NCBI GenBank assembly: GCA_950097015.1
Contig: CATNEN010000001.1
Coordinates: 17,550,501 to 17,614,500, forward strand
Direction: 5' to 3'
Length of the DNA: 64,000 nt
DNA from: Macrostomum hystrix
Lineage: Eukaryota > Platyhelminthes > Macrostomidae
Position 1 is the stretch's first letter. Every line of letters begins with the position of its first letter. The position numbers and the translations under genes were made by a program. The notes under the pieces are model-generated. The model made no database searches. It was not told where the DNA came from and worked only from the letters and a program-made list of their open reading frames with translations. Shown piece after piece: positions 21,490 to 31,450 of the stretch.

Positions 21490-21728
21490 TGCTCGCGCAC
21501 GTCATCATGTTGACATCAGAATTGTAGCTGAAAGCTGCAGCGGAGCGTTGATTACAACTGTAGTCTTGGGCCCCAGGCACCTGTGGATTTAAATCAACCG
21601 AATGAGCACTCGTAGGTTGACCAGCTGCTGGAAGAGCCGGCGATATTTCGTTGGCAGGAGTACCGCAAGTTTTACCACCAACAGCGATGTTGCGTAGCTC
21701 GTCAATGAAACTTAATGCAGCAAGATAA
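21490..21728 (-). pseudogene. Truncated 3' part of a two-finger zinc protein gene
   Basis: Homologous on the minus strand to the C-terminal half of the 56,690-57,226 gene (segment VPGAQDYSCNQRSAAA). The homology breaks at about 21,728, before the zinc fingers, and a 4-nt insertion (CGCA near 21,665) shifts the frame. Downstream of the shared segment this copy stays open for about 25 codons longer because it lacks the 23-bp duplication seen in the other copy. Confidence 0.6.
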
Positions 21729-21794
21729 ATTTAACGCATATTTTTCACTAGCATGCTCTTAAATATATAAAAAACTAATCAACTTTCTTCACAG

Positions 21795-22846
21795 GGATCC
21801 GAAGTTCGACAAAGTGTCGCTCAAGGAGCGCGATACGCGCACCAACGTGTCACATCATAAACAAATGATGATGGCACTGTGCGAACTACGCCGCATATAT
21901 CGCCGGGAAGCGGTGGTGCTGGGCCGGTGTCCGACGCTGATGGACTTAGTGTCGCTTGAGTGCCTCGAGGCCGCCTGCATGTGGCGCGTAGGAAACCAGT
22001 CAGTGTACAATCTAATTCACACGCTGCAATGGTTTGTTGGCGAGGTGGCTACTCACTTGGAACATAAAAATTCCCAGGAATTGGCCGAGATTGTGCGGGT
22101 CTCGCCCATTAAACTGCGCAACGCCGCCGAATGCCTTTCGCACACGAAGGCCAACGCCTCAAACGCACGTCGTGGCGAGTACCGAGCGACGGTCGATGCG
22201 CGGACTCGTGAAGGGCAGTATGACGAAAAATTTATGCTGTCTGCAATGCAGGCTCTCTGCACCTCGCAGACCCTTAAGGATCTGAAGAACGAGATCCTAG
22301 CTCTATCGAAGACCCCGCACAACTCGCGACGGCGTCTAAGTGACTGAGCGGCGGCGATTCTGCTCCGTGGTGATCGTCAGCCATATGACATTCCAAAATT
22401 TCCGCTTTGACGTTTATGGCCAAATTCGGCTGGCAAATTTCAACCCCGAATACGTAAAGCGCAACGATGATGGCAGTGCTGTAGTTCTGTTGCCGCACGT
22501 TCGGGACAAAAACAGCAACAGCTACAGCACTGTCAAGCTGTACCTATCAGCCGAACTGTCCAACTTTTTTTGCTTGGAGGGATATTCTGGACTCCGAGCT
22601 GGAGGTTCGAGCTCCGGACTGCGCTCTCGATGCGGAGCGCTACGAGCACCAGTATTTATTTCCCGGCCGATTTGACGAACAAGACGGCTTTGTTCCTGGC
22701 GCCAGCTTGACTGGCAAAGACGGAGCAAATGGCGTGATTGCGCTGCTCACATCGGTCTGCGGTAGCTGCCCGAACAAAAAAACCGTCACACCTTCTGTCA
22801 TCCGACACTTCTGTCATCGCCCGGCAGGGCTGAAAATCGCCCAATA
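21795..22846 (+). pseudogene. Frameshifted gene, possibly a tyrosine recombinase (Crypton-like)
   Basis: After an acceptor (TTCTTCACAG, ending 21,794) an open frame runs to TGA at 22,345-22,347. Coding then continues in the next frame from about 22,340, and shifts once more at a T7 run near 22,563, ending at TAA 22,844-22,846 with an overlapping AATAAA. Segment 1 is helical, as in a SAM-like DNA-binding domain. Segment 2 has a strand-rich DGSAVVLLPHVRDKNSN stretch like the catalytic-lysine hairpin. Segment 3 ends TPSVIRHF, like the box-II HxxR region. These resemblances are weak. An unrelated gene is possible, and unrecognised introns could replace the frameshifts. Confidence 0.35.
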
Positions 22847-22880
22847 AAATTGTCGGGGCTTTCTACCCACATACCTCGAT

Positions 22881-25118
22881 TTGCAGCTGTGGCTGATTGA
22901 GGAGGAGCTGGATATTGCCCTCTTCTCAGAAACGCTCCTCAAGGATACTCACCAACTTTCTCTTCCAGGCTATTCTTGCATCCGGTTTGATGCGCCTCTT
23001 GCCAAGAGAGGGCTACTATTGGTGCACAACTCGAGAGTGACGCTCTCTAATGTCTGCATGTTTGTAGACAATACCAACTTGGAGGTCCTCTCCTGCCATG
23101 TGCAGCCGACGCACGTCTCGCTTCAATTCAATCTCTCCTTGGTCTACAAGTCACGCACTCCAGAGGTGCTCAACATGGATACACTCAAATCTCTTTTCTC
23201 TTCCAATCGTAGTCTCATTCTGGGCGATCTCAATGCCAGACACGACGTGTTTGGCAACACTAGTCGCAACAATAGAGCAGGTGAATAGCTCTACAACTGG
23301 CTGATTGAAGACCATAACGCGCCCGAGGTGTACTCACTCAACGAGGTTGGTGAGTACACCCGTGTAGCCAGCAAAAGTGGGGCGGTCTCGATGAACGTCC
23401 TCGACTTGGGACTGTCCTCGCGCAACCTTGCGGTGAGTGTGACCGACTTCCACGTTGGCTATGATGTGGGAAGCGACCACCTACCAATATGCCTCACTCT
23501 CGAATCCAGGGCCCCCGCGTGGGATGGCCCTCGAAAGCCGAGAAATTTCAACTAGGTCAACTGGGAACAATTCCAAATTCATCTTAACCAATCACTCTTC
23601 ACACTTAATGCTCTTATGCTCATCTGTCAAGTCGATGTCGACAGGGAGGTCCAGGTGATCACCTCGGCCATCCAAGAGGCCATCGCTCAAACTGTACCTG
23701 AGCGTAATTTAGCAAGGCCTCTTCCGCAAGACCTATTCCTACTCTCTCCCGGGATCAGCGCGTGGCCTAAACCGAGAACGACAAGGCCCAGATGTTTGCC
23801 GAATCCTTGGGAGCCAAAACGAAACCACTTCCTATCACCAACAGGGACTTTGCACGAAGGGTCAGAGATGAATGCTTGGATCCGCTCTTTTATCCTACAG
23901 GGCGTGACTCACTCTCTCAGACTCTGAATGCACCTGATCCGTTGGAGGTTCCATTCACGGTTCCCGACCTTGTCTGGGAGCTTGAACACCTCAAGCTCGA
24001 CAAGGCGCCGGGTCCCGACGATATTCCTAACAGGGTTCTACGCTTTGGCCTTGAACCCATGTCCATCAACAGGATTCTCAACTTGTTCAACGCCTGCTTC
24101 GACATGGGGATCTTCCCCACTGCCTGGAAGAAGGCAACCACCATTATGATTCCGAAGCCCGACAAGGCACCGGACGATCCAAATTCGTATAGACCAATTA
24201 GCCTCACATCCTGCTTCGGCAAACTCTTTGAGAAACTTATCGCAAGAAGGCTCGTCTCGCACTTGGAGTCCTCCAACACGCTAGGCATGGACCAGTGTGC
24301 CTATAGGAAGGGCCACAGCTCGTACGACAACCTGTGCAGGCTTGCGCAGGATGTCATGGAGAGCAAATGTCTTGGCCACAAAGTCATCGCCTCTTCCTAG
24401 ACGCAGCCTTTGCGTTTGACTCCACTGATCACGACAGACTTCGTGTTCGAATGAAGGAAGCCAATCTGCCCAGAAAAATTACTCGCCTTCTGTCCGATTA
24501 TCTTCGCGACTGGTCTATTAAAGTGCGAGTCGGAGAGGCATTTAGCAACTCCATCAATCCGCGCGCAGGTGTCCCTCAGGGGGGGATCCTAAGCCCCTTC
24601 CTGTACAACTTGTACGTCAGCGGTATGTCTCCTCCCACAAATCCAAATGTGAAGCGCAGCCAGTTTGCCGACGACATGGCCATCTGGGCCAGAGCCACAT
24701 CTGTATCGCCAAGATCCTGCAACCTTATCTGCAGGCTGTTGCGGACTGGTGTGCGCAAACTCAACTCAAGCAAATCGCAAGCTATGGCATTCAACTCCAG
24801 ATTAGCACCTCAGGCTAGGGTACAATGGCCCAACTTCACTCTAAGTGGAGAGGTCATCCCCTATGTCACCAATGTCAAATTTCTTGGAATCAACCTTGAA
24901 TCCCAGTCACCAACTCAATCACCATGTTCTCATCATTGAGCGAACATGCAGAGCTCAGCTGGCGTCTATTAGCAGGCTAGATAGGATGACTCAGCTCAGC
25001 AGCGTACAGGGCCTACATCGAGAGCATTCTCACGTATGGTTCCCCTGTCCTAAACGTCATTTCCGTCTATAGTCTCAACAAACTCCAAATGATTCAAAAC
25101 TATGCACTATCCTTTCTC
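22881..25118 (+). pseudogene. Decayed LINE ORF2 (endonuclease plus reverse transcriptase)
   Basis: A 5'-truncated relative of the ORF2 at 38,950. Endonuclease: SETLL (about 22,929), GDLNARH (about 23,223) and SDHLP (about 23,475), interrupted by TAG at 23,286-23,288 where the intact element has Gln. Reverse transcriptase: APGPDDIPN (about 24,006), YRPISLTSC, VPQGGILSP and FADDM (about 24,664), split by a frameshift near 24,390. The thumb region fades into a stop near 25,120, where another element begins. ORF1 is absent. It is not functional. Confidence 0.88.
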
Positions 25119-25162
25119 TAGGCACACGTCTAAGTGCAGTGCGACAAGAAAAATCCAGATAG

Positions 25163-25202
25163 AACCGTTTTCCAAGCTAGAGCCACATTCTCTAGTACGG
25201 TT
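25163..25202 (+). ncRNA. Conserved 5' leader hairpin of the AlkB-LINE (element A)
   Basis: Outer stem AACCGT (25,163-25,168) with ACGGTT (25,197-25,202). Inner stem CTAGAG (25,177-25,182) with CTCTAG (25,190-25,195). The loop ends CACATT, and the 5' bulge contains CCAAG. Element B keeps loop and bulge but changes both sides of both stems. Confidence 0.7.
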
Positions 25203-25764
25203 TTAGGTGCTTTTCGAGCTAACTTATACTCATGAGAGTATCCTTCCCCTAGGGCCTTAGGCTAGGTTAGTTTCTCCTCTCCTCCTCCTTAAGGAGGCTT
25301 TTTCTCTCCTCGTTAGAGGAGCCCTCCCTCTACGCCTTGCCGCGCCCCTTGCCCTCTGCCCCTGCGCCTTGCCGCGCCTCTCGACCTCTGCCCCTGCGCC
25401 TTGCTGCGCCCCTTGCCTGTGCCCCTTGCCCTCTGTCCGTGCCCCCCTGTCTGTGGACTACGCCTACGCCTACGCCTACGTCCACGCGTACCTCCACTGC
25501 GTTAGTCAACCCTCTCGCCTGTACTTGGACCCCTCTCTTCTTTCTCCATTCTTATTTTAGTACATTTCCCTTGTTCACCTGCATCCTGCATCATTCTTCA
25601 CTTTCTGCTCTAACCGACGCGACACCCAGCATTTAGTAAATAAAGTTTTAAGGCCTTTATAAGGCACTCATTTGCAGTTTTAAGTTTTAAGTAGTAGTAT
25701 ATACAGTTTTATACAGTTTTATTTAAAATTATTTATAAATTTTTATAGAATAGATAGAATAGTC

Positions 25765-26658
25765 ATGCAGCAAAAGAATAAGAAGAATCATCAACAACAA
25801 CAACAACAACCGAAGGACAAACGCCAACGCCAATCGACCAACGCGACGACCAAAGCCACAATGGAACAGGATGACAAGAAAGCCAAACGCCAATCTAGCC
25901 AATCCAACATTCTGAAGCCAACGCTGACCGAAGTCAGTACGGTTCCAAAGCAACAAACCACCGACGAAGTAAGTCCAATGGACACATCCAATAACTCCTC
26001 CAGTAGGCCTTCTTCAACAGAACAGGCACGGCCGTCAGAAGGTGCTCAATCTCAATCTCAAACTCAAACTCACAATTACGAACATCCTCTTATCTCAACC
26101 CAAGGCTTCTTCTCCAAATTTCTCATCGGAGACACATGTCCAAACGCTTACTATCCGCACGCCTTCAAAGACATCGCCAACGACCTTCTTACTACTCTAA
26201 CCACTGACATTCTTCCTCTTGCCTCACGCCATCACACCAACGGACGAGCTGAACCTCGCAAAATCTTTTGGTACGGCCCGCCTTACACGCACTCTGGAGA
26301 GACGATCCAGGGCAACTCCAATTGGCATCCAATAGTGTCCAATCTTGCAAATCTCCTACACACTCAATTAGGACTTCCAGCCTTCAACTCTTGTCTCGTA
26401 AACTTCTACGAAAATGGCAACGAATCAATTGGCTACCACTCAGACGATGAACCTGAGCTGGGACAAAATCCAACAATCGCCTCTATCTCAATCGGAGCAC
26501 CTCGAGAATTCCGCATCCGCTCAAAATCATCTGGCATCTCACTCTTAACACAAGTTCTTGCACACGGATCGCTGCTCATCATGAAAGGCGACGGTCTTAA
26601 GAGATCTCTTAAGATAAGTCCATACGAAAAAGTTACTACCTATGATCAACGACATTGA
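25765..26658 (+). CDS. ORF1 fragment: AlkB-like dioxygenase, C-terminally truncated
   Basis: 297 residues. The first ~110 are Gln/Lys/Ser/Thr-rich and disordered. The rest is an AlkB-type 2-oxoglutarate/Fe(II) dioxygenase homologous to residues ~165-357 of the ORF1 at 36,206: FNSCLVNFYENGN, then YHSDDEPELG with the HxD iron ligands, REFRIR, and HGSLLIMKG. After that the intact protein's QHS (second iron His) and the RVNLTFR arginines are missing; the frame runs into unrelated sequence and stops. It should therefore be catalytically dead unless repaired in trans. Nothing of the zinc-knuckle part remains. Confidence 0.82.
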   Translation: MQQKNKKNHQQQQQQPKDKRQRQSTNATTKATMEQDDKKAKRQSSQSNILKPTLTEVSTVPKQQTTDEVSPMDTSNNSSSRPSSTEQARPSEGAQSQSQTQTHNYEHPLISTQGFFSKFLIGDTCPNAYYPHAFKDIANDLLTTLTTDILPLASRHHTNGRAEPRKIFWYGPPYTHSGETIQGNSNWHPIVSNLANLLHTQLGLPAFNSCLVNFYENGNESIGYHSDDEPELGQNPTIASISIGAPREFRIRSKSSGISLLTQVLAHGSLLIMKGDGLKRSLKISPYEKVTTYDQRH

Positions 26659-26891
26659 AGTCTACTGTCGACAGCCGAGCATATTGATGGATCTACAAAT
26701 CTTAAAATAAGGAAGAAGGGCGAAAGAAGGACCCTAACCATGAGCACCACAGGATTAGGCCCTAAACCTAACCCTGGACCCTGATCAAACACCTGATCTA
26801 TCAATGTTGTCTATCTATTCATAAGAGTAATCACAAATTATAGCAAATAAAAATTATTTAACCTTAGCTCAAACAAAATAAAACATGTAAA

Positions 26892-27332
26892 TCATAGCAG
26901 ACGAAACGAAAAACTTACCACTCTTACGGTTGGAACCGTTAGCCGATTCTCAAACCGCTTCCAACATTTTGGATGCGGCGGTAATGGCCGATCTTGTTGT
27001 AGAGCTTGCCTGGCGGAATGCACGTACTCTACGGCGCATTCTCTGCACAGCTGATTATGCGCGATGTGATCATAAGTCTGTTCTGAGGACAGAAACTGAT
27101 GAGCCGTTCTGTAGTGGTCACTTAGGTGCATATATGCTTCAAAGCATAATGAGCACATGGAAGCATTATGCCGCACCTTTTCCTCAAACTTTGCGAACCA
27201 TCGAAGGTCTTCTAATCGATGCACGTACTCCTTGTGCACAACATTGATGTGTATTTTGAGGTTGTCTAACCTCATTTCCTGTAGGCAAATCGCACATTCT
27301 TTCAATTTGTCGGAATGGTGACTTCTACGCAT
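26892..27332 (-). CDS. Two-finger zinc protein, first exon (gene copy Z1)
   Basis: An N-terminal exon with two C2H2-type fingers: CAIC ... H-x4-H (C-x2-C-x11-H-x4-H) and CSLCFEAYMHLSDHYRTAH (C-x2-C-x9-H-x4-H). Spacing is the same as in the proteins at 56,690, 58,139 and 60,206. A third CREC pair follows without a clear partner. A strong donor (GAGTG|GTAAGT) ends the exon at 26,919 in phase 0, so the last ~8 codons to the stop are probably intronic. The next exon would lie to the left, where the deleted LINE now sits. No partner exon was found, so this gene may be broken by that insertion. Confidence 0.6.
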   Translation of the reverse strand: MRRSHHSDKLKECAICLQEMRLDNLKIHINVVHKEYVHRLEDLRWFAKFEEKVRHNASMCSLCFEAYMHLSDHYRTAHQFLSSEQTYDHIAHNQLCRECAVEYVHSARQALQQDRPLPPHPKCWKRFENRLTVPTVRVVSFSFRLL

Positions 27333-27539
27333 TCCTTCTTGGCTCTAAATTAAGACTCTCGAGACTCTTAAGAAAAAGAGCCTTGCTTGTCTTGTTCAGT
27401 TGGACTAATAATCTATCAGGTGGAGGAGGGGATGTTGTCGAATTGAGGGGTGTCTTGCTGTGTCCTGTGTACATGATTGGTTGAGGGGTACCGAATTTCA
27501 CCTAAAGATCTGTCCCTGTTCGGCTTCACACTACTTACG

Positions 27540-28283
27540 ACCAGTAGTAAAGTTTGATTAATAAATCTTACGCTAACCCATACATTTTACCCTAATCCAA
27601 ATCCTGATTTGCATCATGATTTTAAAGTAGCGGGTCTGTTGTAGGGTCCACATTACACAACTTTCTGTTGTGTAAATATACTAAAACCGTTTATGGACCT
27701 CCTAAAGCGCACAATATCCGAAGTAGTTCTCAAACAGTTTTTATGCGGTTAAGTGAATCTCGACTTGGCTGTTGTGTGCTCTATTATGCTTGCCCATACA
27801 GTTAAGTAGTAAGTTTTTCAGCTCAAAAGTTAGGTACTATTGGGGCATTCAAGTGCATGCGCTTGTTCTTAACCATAGAAATCCATATCATACACTTTAT
27901 TATGAGTAGCGCAATGAACGTTCGAGAGTCCTGAAGTAGCTCTCACCTTCGTCAGGAGCACCGCCGCATGCCTATGTCAGAGTAGTAAGTTTTTCAGGGG
28001 ACATGCAATATCTGCCGTGTCATAACCATACTGTCTTTAATGCCTCGTATAAGAATTTTTAGTCAACAAAGTCACTTGTTACTCGGAGAATATATCAAAG
28101 GAACTTATAAAAGTATTTTAGTAGCGATATGAGGGGCTATTTGCCCCTCACGAGGGGCATTTCGCCCCTTCGTAGTAAATTTTGATCAAGAAATCTTACG
28201 CTGACCCATACACTTTACCCTAATCCATATCCTGATTTGCATCATGATTTCAAAGTAGCGGGTCTGTTGTAGGGCCCACATGT
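27540..28283 (+). repeat. Pair of ~112-bp direct repeats, 630 bp apart
   Basis: Copies at about 27,544-27,655 and 28,172-28,283 share AATCTTACGCT ... TTACCCTAATCCA ... GCGGGTCTGTTGTAGGG, with about ten differences. A smaller repeat, AGTAGTAAGTTTTTCAG, occurs near 27,807 and 27,984. No gene was seen here. Confidence 0.8.
28130..28170. other. Double hairpin of GGGGC/GCCCC
   Basis: Two adjacent small hairpins, GGGGC-TATTT-GCCCC and GGGGC-ATTTC-GCCCC, separated by TCACGA. The arms can also pair with each other. Confidence 0.6.
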
Positions 28284-29392
28284 TGCAAACTAATAGTAAA
28301 ATTAATAATAACCCAATAATGTTTAAAAATGCTTACCACTTTCATAAGAAAGGTATCCATTTATTTGAAAAGTTAAGATAGCTGAAAATTCAAGACAATC
28401 AAACTGTCGCTTTCACTGCATACTAACTGTTAACACTTAGTCTTTGTATGTACACAAAAACTGTTATGAAAAACTTACTATGAGGACTATAATACATTTT
28501 ACAATATTAATAATTGTTTCTGAAAACGCAGATTTATGAAAGTAAGATTTGCTTTGCTCTGATTTTCATTTGCTTTGAAAAATTGCATAATGGTGTAGCT
28601 AGCAAAGATTTGTTTCTGTGAAAATTCTATACAATACAATACAATACAATGCAATACAACAACAAACAAAATACAACCCTAGTCCATGCTAACGTTAGGA
28701 CTAACGTTTGCTTCTCGTTATTTATAAGATTTTTATGTAACGTTAATGCGGTAACTAAAAATTAACAATAATTCCAAACTGTAAAATCAATTTTTAGTCT
28801 AATAACTTAATAGATAATAATTTAGTTATTATTTTAATTTGGAGATTTAGGCAGAAATAAAAAAAGTTGCAAAAGAAATATGAATTTTCTTATAATACAA
28901 AAATCAAGATGGCCGTCAATGAAATTTTAAATTAAATCCTTATTGAACTAGCGGAATATTCTATTATATTCTATAATCTAGATATTCAGCTACAAAAACT
29001 AAAAATATAGACAGATAGTTTAAGAAAAATGTTTATGTTATCGTTATTTGTAAATGTAAATGTTATTTTATAACATAATTTTATAAAATGTTATTTTTGT
29101 TTTAGGCAATGAAATAAAATCTGTTGAAATAATTATTTTGTCTAAATAACTGTTTGCCCTATTGTAGCCAGTGTCTATATAGTATGTTAATATCTATTAT
29201 GTTAGTATTATTTTCTATCTATTATTTATATCTAAAGCAACTTTTTATATGTAGCTTATTCATATTACTAAATAAATTTAACTTAGGCCTAACAGTTGGC
29301 ACCTTAGTACAATCATCATAATATTTTTTCAATGTGATAGACATTGTAAGATTGATTTAAAACAATTGACTAATTTTGAATTCCAGATGTAA

Positions 29393-31450
29393 ATGAACCA
29401 AAGGCAACTAAAGCGAAGTATTAATGAAATTGAAGCTAAAATAAAAGACCAAGAGAAACATATAGAAAATTCATTGTCTCAACAAATTTACTATTTATAC
29501 CCACTTCAAGATGAATCATCTAGTGGCATTTGTTTGTCAGATATTGATATTGACATTGACAAGATTTTGAGCAACTTTGTCTTAGAAGAGTTTTCTAATA
29601 ATGGTCTTCACCTTATTGAGGTGGAAGATACTTCTGATGTTGACCATTTTGAACATGAAGACACATTGCTACAACATTTTGTAGACATTACAAAAGAATT
29701 TTTATCAGACTTATCAGAAAGGTCAGAGTCTTATGACAAAGTCCAAAGTAGCTTCAAAGATGACTTGGCTGCATGGGTTGTTGAAGCCAAAGTGAGTCAA
29801 GTACATATTACGTCTTTACTGCATCTACATGCTAAACATTTTCCAAATTTGGATCTTCCATTGACAGCATCAACATTGTTGGCTCATAGCACTAATGCAA
29901 AGTCATATTACTGTTCTAAAGATATCTATTATGTTGGTGTACAGTCTGCAATTGAATCTATAATAGATAATTCTTTATCAAGCATACATACCAAATCTAA
30001 TCAGTTGACTCTATTCCTAAATATTGATGGAATCAGTTTTTTCAAAAGTTCTGGCTACCAGTGCTGGCCTATTCTTGGTTTTGTTCCTGAATTACAATCT
30101 GAACCTTTTGTCATCCAGTTCTATTATTCAAGAGATAAGCCAAATCCCAAACAACTGTGTTCTGAACTGATTAAAGAATTGAATCATCTAATTTCAAGTG
30201 GATTTGATTATTGTGGTCATCATTATGCAATTTTAACAAAGGCAATAATTTGTGATGCACCAGCTAGGTGCTTATTGAAGTGCACTAAGTATCCAACTGG
30301 TTATCATAGTTGTGACAAATGTAAAGTAGAAGGTACTCGATGTGAGGAAAGAAGTTGCATTGTCTTTGATGAAGTTAATGCTGATCTACGAACTGATCTT
30401 GAATTTCGACTGCAAATTGATGAGGATCACCATAATGAAGCCAATGGATTATCACCATTTCTTGAATTAAATTCAATTGACATGGTTGCATCATTTCCAC
30501 TTGATGTTCTTCATGTGGCATATCTTGGTGTTATGAGAAGGATGATGTATTTCTGGATAAAAGAGGGCCCATACAAGGTCCGAATGCCAAGTCAGGCTAT
30601 TAAGACTTTATCTGCCAATTTAGTTTCATTAAAATCACATGTCCCATCAGAATTTTGCCGAAAGCCACGAGGGCTTAATGAGCTTTGCTATTGGAAAGGA
30701 GCTGAATTCCGATCATTTATTCTCTATTATGGAATCATTGTTTTAAATGATGCTAGTATTCCAAAGGACATTTATCCTCATTTTCTATACTTTCACATTG
30801 CAATGCATCTTCTTTGTGGTAAATCTGCAATGCTAAGTGTAAATGTTGTTGCTGCAACCAATCTGCTAAAAGAATTTGTTACAAAGTCATCTGGATTGTA
30901 TGGACGTGGATTTGTCTCAAACATAGTTCATTCTCTGATTCATTTGCCAAATGACTGTGAAAAATTTGGTGCAGTAGATGCATTTTCTGCTTTTCGATTT
31001 GAAAGTTTTTTGCAGATTCTAAAGAACAGACTATGCAGTGGTAATCAAGTGATTGCTCAACTGAGAAATCGGACTGGTGAATATTTGATGACAAAAAGGT
31101 CCAGGGCTGAGCTTGCCGTACCATCTCACAAGAGTACAATAAGAGTTAACAGCAGAGATTGTTTTATTATCACAAGGACTCTTCAAGTCTGTCTTGTTAC
31201 TGAAGTTTTGCCTGCTAAGTTCAAGGTGATGGAATTTACACAGAAAGAAGATTTTTATTCCTATCCAATAAAAAGTTCAGCTGTAGGAATATTTTTTGTC
31301 AAAGATGGCTGTTTTGGAGCACCATTCGATGTCACTGATGATTGCATATTGGACAAGGCTTGCGGTTTTCCTGTAAAGAAAGGATATGTTATCATTCCTC
31401 TTCGCCTTGACTTTCCAGATTCACATGGAGAAAAATTGGCTTGTTGTTAG
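29393..31450 (+). CDS. Transposase of tnp2/CACTA-like type, 685 aa
   Basis: Starts with a short coiled coil rich in Lys/Glu and an acidic region. From about residue 205 it shows the DDE-type core: FLNIDGISFFKSS (Asp 212), WPILGF, then IICDAPARC (Asp 288), followed by a zinc-like GYHSCDKC ... CEERSC and later LDVLHVAYLGVMRRM. These are hallmarks of animal tnp2-like transposases. The ATG at 29,393 directly follows an in-frame TAA and an acceptor-like TTCCAG, so a non-coding first exon is likely. The single long exon is undamaged. It overlaps the first exon of the next gene in another frame by 26 bp. It presumably binds the element ends and catalyses excision in the nucleus. Confidence 0.83.
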   Translation: MNQRQLKRSINEIEAKIKDQEKHIENSLSQQIYYLYPLQDESSSGICLSDIDIDIDKILSNFVLEEFSNNGLHLIEVEDTSDVDHFEHEDTLLQHFVDITKEFLSDLSERSESYDKVQSSFKDDLAAWVVEAKVSQVHITSLLHLHAKHFPNLDLPLTASTLLAHSTNAKSYYCSKDIYYVGVQSAIESIIDNSLSSIHTKSNQLTLFLNIDGISFFKSSGYQCWPILGFVPELQSEPFVIQFYYSRDKPNPKQLCSELIKELNHLISSGFDYCGHHYAILTKAIICDAPARCLLKCTKYPTGYHSCDKCKVEGTRCEERSCIVFDEVNADLRTDLEFRLQIDEDHHNEANGLSPFLELNSIDMVASFPLDVLHVAYLGVMRRMMYFWIKEGPYKVRMPSQAIKTLSANLVSLKSHVPSEFCRKPRGLNELCYWKGAEFRSFILYYGIIVLNDASIPKDIYPHFLYFHIAMHLLCGKSAMLSVNVVAATNLLKEFVTKSSGLYGRGFVSNIVHSLIHLPNDCEKFGAVDAFSAFRFESFLQILKNRLCSGNQVIAQLRNRTGEYLMTKRSRAELAVPSHKSTIRVNSRDCFIITRTLQVCLVTEVLPAKFKVMEFTQKEDFYSYPIKSSAVGIFFVKDGCFGAPFDVTDDCILDKACGFPVKKGYVIIPLRLDFPDSHGEKLACC

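Larger units (their letters stand above)
19260..21728. repeat. Block A: patchwork repeat shared with 51.7-56.9 kb
   Basis: A series of non-coding modules that recur, partly reordered, at 51,745-56,925: a segment starting GCCGCAGGC (about 19,510, matching 54,165), a TTTCATGATTTCAAATG segment (19,408, matching 54,500), one copy of the 140-bp satellite, a short CT-rich minisatellite, the 91-bp repeat and the 21.1-21.7 kb segment. It ends abruptly at about 21,728 inside the zinc-finger gene homologue. No complete gene was seen. Confidence 0.85.
25140..26878 (+). mobile_element. Deleted AlkB-LINE (element A)
   Basis: Its 5' leader matches that of the full element at about 35,290-35,420, including a covarying hairpin. 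It is followed by a pyrimidine-rich tract and the N-terminal and AlkB part of ORF1, then joins directly to a short 3' region that ends with A-rich sequence near 26,878. The rest of ORF1 and all of ORF2 are missing, so it depends on another element's reverse transcriptase. It appears inserted into the decayed LINE at about 25,120-25,140. Confidence 0.7.

Noticed and set aside
21130-21592. Opposed ORFs of 93 and 116 codons shared with 56,314-56,698
   Set aside because: Open in both blocks, but differences between copies are mostly non-synonymous in both frames and frame ends differ; no domain on either strand.
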